Below, piece by piece: positions 60,182 to 64,000 of a stretch of 64,000 nt of DNA; position 1 is the stretch's first letter, and each line of letters opens with the position of its first letter. The stretch comes from 39-52-133 sp035531075 (lineage in GTDB: Bacteria; Pseudomonadota; Gammaproteobacteria; Burkholderiales; Gallionellaceae). The notes beneath the pieces are model-generated. The model was not told the origin of the DNA. It worked only from the letters and a program-made list of their open reading frames with translations, and searched no databases. The translations under genes were made by a program, and so were the position numbers. The stretch is taken from the NCBI GenBank assembly GCA_035531075.1, contig DATKTO010000041.1, positions 62,001-126,000 on the forward strand. Direction: 5' to 3'.

Positions 60182-60238
60182 GTCTTTTGCTGCAAGCCAC
60201 CCATCATGCTGACTACCCAGTCATAAGGAAGCAAGACC

Positions 60239-61126
60239 ATGTACCATTCCCTCGAAGATTTTGTCGGCAACACACCCCTGGTCAAACTGAAGCGCATCCC
60301 CGGTGCGACCTCCAACACCATACTGGCCAAGCTGGAAGGCAATAATCCGGCGGGCTCGGTGAAAGACCGCCCCGCGGTGTCGATGATCACAAAGGCAGAA
60401 GCGCGCGGCGAAATCAGGCCCGGCGATACCCTGATCGAAGCGACCAGCGGCAATACCGGCATTGCGCTGGCGATGGCAGCGGCGATGCGCGGCTACAAGA
60501 TGATACTGGTGATGCCGGAGAACCAGAGCATAGAACGCTGCCAGACCATGCGCGCCTTTGGCGCGGAACTGATTCTGACTGCAAAAGCGGGCAGCATGGA
60601 GCTGGCGCGCGACACCGCCGAGCAACTGCGCAGCCAGGGGCGCGGCATCATCCTCGACCAGTTTTCAAATCCCGACAATCCGCTGGCGCACTATGAAGGC
60701 ACCGCGCCGGAAATCTGGCGCGACACGCAGGGCCAGGTCACCCACTTCATCAGCAGCATGGGTACCACCGGCACCATCATGGGCTGCGCGCGCTACTTCA
60801 AGGAGGTTAATCCTGCGATCCAGATCATCGGCGTGCAGCCCGAAGAAGGCGCGCAGATACCCGGCATCCGCAAATGGCCAGAAGCCTATTTGCCCAAAAT
60901 CTACAACGCCAAAAATGTGGACGCGCTGGAATATGTGAGCCAGCCTGCGGCAGAGGAAATGACCCGGCGGCTGGCACGCGAGGAAGGCATCTTCTGTGGC
61001 ATCTCGTCAGGCGGCGCACTGGAGGTAGCCCTGCGCATTTCGCAGCGCGTCGAAAACGCGACCATCGTGTTTATCGTATGCGACCGGGGTGACCGCTATC
61101 TGAGCACCGGAGTATTTCCTGCCTAA
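60239..61126 (+). CDS. cysM: Cysteine synthase B
   Basis: PLP enzyme making cysteine from O-acetylserine and sulfide or thiosulfate, 295 residues. The Schiff-base lysine is Lys42 in NPAGSVKDRPA. TSGNTGIALAMAA (about 69-81), SMGTTGTIMG (about 176-185) and CGISSGGALEVAL follow. The short length and KLEGNNPAGSVKDR pattern favour CysM over CysK. Its last codons overlap the start of the next gene. Confidence 0.95.
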   Translation: MYHSLEDFVGNTPLVKLKRIPGATSNTILAKLEGNNPAGSVKDRPAVSMITKAEARGEIRPGDTLIEATSGNTGIALAMAAAMRGYKMILVMPENQSIERCQTMRAFGAELILTAKAGSMELARDTAEQLRSQGRGIILDQFSNPDNPLAHYEGTAPEIWRDTQGQVTHFISSMGTTGTIMGCARYFKEVNPAIQIIGVQPEEGAQIPGIRKWPEAYLPKIYNAKNVDALEYVSQPAAEEMTRRLAREEGIFCGISSGGALEVALRISQRVENATIVFIVCDRGDRYLSTGVFPA

Positions 61127-62384
61127 ACCACAACCCCGTTCTGTCGCCGTCATCGGCGGCGGCCCGGCGGGTTTGATGGCAACCGAGGTGCTGAGCCAGC
61201 ATGGTGTGCGTGTGGAGGTATACGACGCCATGCCGAGTGTCGGGCGCAAGTTTCTGATGGCGGGCAAGGGTGGCATGAATATTACCCACGCCGAGCCGCT
61301 GTCCTCCTTTCTGGATCGCTATGGCTCGCGCCGCGAGCAGATCAAACCCCTGCTGGATGTGTTCTCGCCGGATGCGCTGCGTGAGTGGATACACGGCCTC
61401 GGCATCGACACCTTTGTTGGCTCTTCGGGCAGGGTATTTCCCACGGACATGAAAGCGGCGCCCTTGCTGCGCGCCTGGCTGCATCGCTTGCGCGAGAACG
61501 GCGTGAGCTTTCATATGCGCCACCGCTGGAGCGGATGGAACACTGCGGGCGAGCTGTGCTTTGCCACAGCCGAAGGGGAGCGCTCGGTGCAGGCCGAGGC
61601 TGTGGTGCTGGCGCTGGGTGGCGGCAGCTGGCCGCAACTGGGCAGCGACGGTGCATGGCTGCCGTTGCTCGATGCGCGCGGCGTATCCATCGCGCCGCTT
61701 CGCCCGGCCAACTGCGGTTTTGATGCGGGCTGGAGTGAGCACTTTAGCACGCGCTTCGCCGGCCAACCGCTGAAAGGCGTGGTGCTTAGCTTTAGCGACG
61801 CTGCAGGTTCAGCGCATCGCAAGCAGGGCGACATCATGCTGACGGCAAGCGGCATCGAGGGCGGGCTGGTCTATGCCCTGTCTGCACCTATACGCGACGA
61901 AATCACGGCCCACGGCTCGGCAACGGTTTATCTTGACCTTGCCCCCGGCAAAAGTCTTGAGCGTGTGCAGGCAGAGGTGGCGCATCCGCGCGGTTCGCGC
62001 TCCGTTTCCAGCCATCTGCAAAGCCGGACTGGATTAAAGGCCGTGCAGGTGGGCTTGCTGCGTGAATGTGTGGCCGCTGAAGATTTTGGACATCCCCTGA
62101 GATTGGCGCAGGCAATCAAGATGCTGCCGTTGACATTGCGGGCGCCCAGGCCACTGCAAGAAGCAATCAGCAGCGCGGGCGGGGTGAGCTTCGACGCGCT
62201 CGACAGTCACCTGATGCTGAACGCATTGCCTGGCGTATTCTGTGCGGGGGAAATGCTGGACTGGGAAGCGCCGACGGGCGGCTATCTGCTGACTGCGTGT
62301 TTTGCCAGCGGGCGGGTGGCTGGCACGGGTGTATTGGAGTGGTTGAAGGGGCATCCGGAAAAGCTAAAGAGGCTCTCTGAATAA
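61119..62384 (+). CDS. BaiN/HI0933-type flavoprotein, apparent CTG start
   Basis: Predicted FAD-dependent oxidoreductase of the HI0933/YhiN group, 421 residues. The FAD-binding motif VAVIGGGPAGLMATEV begins at residue 9, and KGGMNITHAEP, FPTDMKAAPLL and the C-terminal CAGEMLDWEAPTGGYLLTACFASG are family signatures. The first ATG/GTG/TTG (61173) lies inside the flavin motif, and a TGA at 61101 closes the frame. The only usable start is CTG at 61119, with GGAG 6 bp upstream, overlapping the end of cysM. Physiological substrate unknown. Confidence 0.85.
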   Translation: MPKPQPRSVAVIGGGPAGLMATEVLSQHGVRVEVYDAMPSVGRKFLMAGKGGMNITHAEPLSSFLDRYGSRREQIKPLLDVFSPDALREWIHGLGIDTFVGSSGRVFPTDMKAAPLLRAWLHRLRENGVSFHMRHRWSGWNTAGELCFATAEGERSVQAEAVVLALGGGSWPQLGSDGAWLPLLDARGVSIAPLRPANCGFDAGWSEHFSTRFAGQPLKGVVLSFSDAAGSAHRKQGDIMLTASGIEGGLVYALSAPIRDEITAHGSATVYLDLAPGKSLERVQAEVAHPRGSRSVSSHLQSRTGLKAVQVGLLRECVAAEDFGHPLRLAQAIKMLPLTLRAPRPLQEAISSAGGVSFDALDSHLMLNALPGVFCAGEMLDWEAPTGGYLLTACFASGRVAGTGVLEWLKGHPEKLKRLSE

Positions 62385-62444
62385 AATTTCTTTCCGCTCT
62401 GTTTTCAAGTCAGGAGGGGAGTAGCTGATGCGAGACAGGAAAAT

Positions 62445-63452
62445 TTAAAAATGGTGGCGGATGCCCAGCGAGGCAGAGTAATTGGCGGTGAGTTGTTCGC
62501 CGTTTACATACTGGTAAACGGGTACTTGTACCAATGTATACAGCTGCGTCGAAGGGGTGAGTGCATAGCTTACACCGGGTGTTATGGCGACAGTTTTCAT
62601 ACCGCTGCTGGCCTCGCTAGTCAAAGGTGAAAGAGCTGCAGCGCTACCTGTGTCGGTATCGTTCCATTGCGTATTCACTTGCAGTAGGCCACTTAAGGTA
62701 TTGGAAAAAGCGTAACGTGTGCCACCATCGAGATTGACTTGATTGCCCGGGCGGAACTGAGCGCTGGCGGAAATGGAATTCTGAATTGAGCCTTGAATGA
62801 ACCAGTTCCACGCACTACCCGGTGTGTTTTTGGTCCAGAATACGCCGAGGATCAGGTCGGTGCTGCCATTTCCAGGCTGCAGCGTTGCTTCCCCCGGTAA
62901 TGCTCCTGTGTTCAGCGAAAAGTCTTTGCGGCCGGTATTTAGCTTCAAGCCCAACTTGATTCCCATTCCTGAATGATTGTCCAGGCCACTGTCCCAGCGG
63001 TAACGTCCTGCCACCCTGATGTCGCCGAGTGAGTTGGCAGTAAAACTTTCAGTTGTCACCAGAGTTGGATTTGTATCGCCGATTGAATGGGTATGGTCGC
63101 GCATGACATAAGGCAGTTGCAGAGTGGCGCCCCAATGTTCGTCATGGGTATAGTCTAAAGTAGCGGTGACGAGCTGGTTGATGGTGCGCAGGTCTTCCGC
63201 TTCAATTCGAGTGTTGTATGGATATGATGTGGGGTCGGCGACGATTTTATTGCTGCCCGATCGCAACATGTCTGCACGGCTGTAGCTATAGCGAAAATCC
63301 GTGCTCCAGCCCGGTGTGCTGATGCCGTGTTCGTTCCAGTCGGTGTTAATAGAGCAGGAGGTACTGCCGCAACTGGCTTGTACCTGATTGTTTATGATCA
63401 CTCCCAGCAATGCGATGCTAAAGGAGCAAAGGCGTTGAAAATTAACTGGCAT
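62445..63452 (-). CDS. Outer-membrane beta-barrel protein of unknown function
   Basis: A 335-residue exported protein with a signal peptide (about 1-27, ending NNQVQAS). A short cysteine-bearing segment CGSTSCSINTDW follows at the mature N-terminus. The rest alternates as beta-strands with many aromatic/polar turns and ends in HHF, a C-terminal phenylalanine typical for BAM substrates. It resembles broad porin-like 'transporter' families but I cannot name it. I start at MPVNFQ; an upstream TTG is less plausible. It is convergent with the flavoprotein gene and transcribed away from amiC. Confidence 0.75.
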   Translation of the reverse strand: MPVNFQRLCSFSIALLGVIINNQVQASCGSTSCSINTDWNEHGISTPGWSTDFRYSYSRADMLRSGSNKIVADPTSYPYNTRIEAEDLRTINQLVTATLDYTHDEHWGATLQLPYVMRDHTHSIGDTNPTLVTTESFTANSLGDIRVAGRYRWDSGLDNHSGMGIKLGLKLNTGRKDFSLNTGALPGEATLQPGNGSTDLILGVFWTKNTPGSAWNWFIQGSIQNSISASAQFRPGNQVNLDGGTRYAFSNTLSGLLQVNTQWNDTDTGSAAALSPLTSEASSGMKTVAITPGVSYALTPSTQLYTLVQVPVYQYVNGEQLTANYSASLGIRHHF

Positions 63453-63544
63453 AAACTTGTTGCTGTAAATTAAAAAATAAGTATTTTTTAGGCTATGCAA
63501 CAAATTGCCATGCTGTCAAACTCCCGGAAACGCCCGGAAATCAA

Positions 63545-64000
63545 TCAGTCGCTCTGTGCGATTTTCTGTTTGGACAGTGGCGGATTTTTCGCGAAATAGC
63601 GTTTGATGCCGCCCAAAATCGCAGAGGCCAATTTTTCCTGATAGTGGCTGTCGTTCAGGCGGCTCTCTTCATCAGGATTGCTGATGAAGGCCGTCTCGAC
63701 CAGTATCGAAGGAATCTCCGGCGATTTCAGCACGGCAAAACCGGCCTGCTCGACCTTGCCGCGATGCAGGGTATTGATGCCGCCCAATTCTCCCAGCACG
63801 TGTTTGGCCAGCTTCATGCTGTCACTGATGGTGGCAGTTCGCGACAGGTCCAGCAGAGTGCGTGCAAGGTAGGGATCTTTATCCGCGATGTTTACACCGC
63901 CGATAAGGTCGGCCTCATTTTCTTTCTTTGCCAGCCAGCGCGCATTTGCGCTGGTGGCTCCTCGTTCCGACAGCGCAAATACCGATGAGCCGCGTGCACG
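63545..64000 (-). CDS. amiC: N-acetylmuramoyl-L-alanine amidase AmiC-type (partial)
   Basis: The minus-strand frame is open to the window edge; 151 C-terminal residues are visible. It reads RGSSVFALSERGATSANARWLA, then ADLIGGVNI, then LDLSRTATI, and the catalytic-end motif IPSILVETAFISNPDEE with the conserved glutamate of the amidase_3 zinc domain. AmiC-type enzymes cleave septal peptidoglycan during cell separation. The N-terminal signal and AMIN domains are beyond the window. The stop is at 63545. Confidence 0.9.
   Translation of the reverse strand, partial: RARGSSVFALSERGATSANARWLAKKENEADLIGGVNIADKDPYLARTLLDLSRTATISDSMKLAKHVLGELGGINTLHRGKVEQAGFAVLKSPEIPSILVETAFISNPDEESRLNDSHYQEKLASAILGGIKRYFAKNPPLSKQKIAQSD

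Noticed and set aside
63453..63544. Promoter between the beta-barrel gene and amiC
   Set aside because: AT-rich bases are present but I could not find a -35/-10 pair with acceptable spacing on the minus strand.

Overview
The window is chromosomal core sequence from a Gram-negative bacterium, most likely a betaproteobacterium. The gene orders fit that group: bamA-skp-lpxD-fabZ-lpxA-lpxB-rnhB; greA/yhbY/rlmE/ftsH/folP/glmM; glnE/yhdP/nit/tldD; ribF-ileS-lspA-ispH followed by a type IV minor pilin cluster; gyrA-serC-pheA-hisC-DAHP synthase-tyrA-aroA/cmk-rpsA-ihfB-lapA-lapB-pyrF; hldE-hldD-cysM. Nitrosomonadales (Gallionellaceae-like) is my guess, from protein flavour only. I see no rRNA, tRNA, insertion sequence, prophage or CRISPR array. 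Both edges cut genes: the end of bamA on the left and the C-terminal part of an AmiC-type amidase on the right.

Layout: 1-5.4 kb holds outer-membrane assembly and lipid A synthesis, plus rnhB and a small CopD-like membrane protein. 5.5-7.1 kb is a two-gene operon that looks like ornithine-lipid synthesis (olsB-olsA) behind a PhoB-type operator. 7.2-12.2 kb is carA-carB-greA, with a promoter followed at once by a terminator-like hairpin. 12.3-17.6 kb is yhbY (divergent), rlmE, ftsH, folP and glmM. 17.6-18.9 kb is the one clearly accessory patch: a seven-bladed propeller gene running into a broken class III nucleotide cyclase remnant. 18.9-28.1 kb is glnE (minus), yhdP, nit and tldD. 28.1-33.6 kb holds a small orphan reading frame, then ribF, ileS, lspA and ispH. 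A perfect bidirectional terminator separates these from the minus-strand pilE-fimT-pilV-pilW-pilX-pilY1 operon (33.7-40.5 kb).

40.7-43.1 kb holds thiO, gph and ubiG. 43.3-53.2 kb is an aromatic amino acid, serine and histidine supraoperon starting at gyrA and ending in a fused aroA-cmk gene. 53.3-61.1 kb is rpsA, ihfB, lapA, lapB, pyrF, hldE, hldD, an unknown very acidic small protein and cysM. 61.1-62.4 kb is a flavoprotein whose only usable start appears to be CTG. The window closes with an outer-membrane beta-barrel of unknown role and the amidase.

Functionally the region is mostly envelope construction (LPS, outer-membrane proteins, lipoprotein signal peptidase, ornithine lipids, pili), nucleotide and amino acid synthesis, and translation. 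The items most worth a second look are the tandem 11-bp repeats upstream of olsBA, the carA leader hairpin, the propeller/cyclase junction, the CTG-started flavoprotein, the insertion in AroA next to its PEP-binding arginine, the redistribution of calcium-type loops in the pilus proteins, the probably leaderless ribF, and the acidic protein between hldD and cysM.
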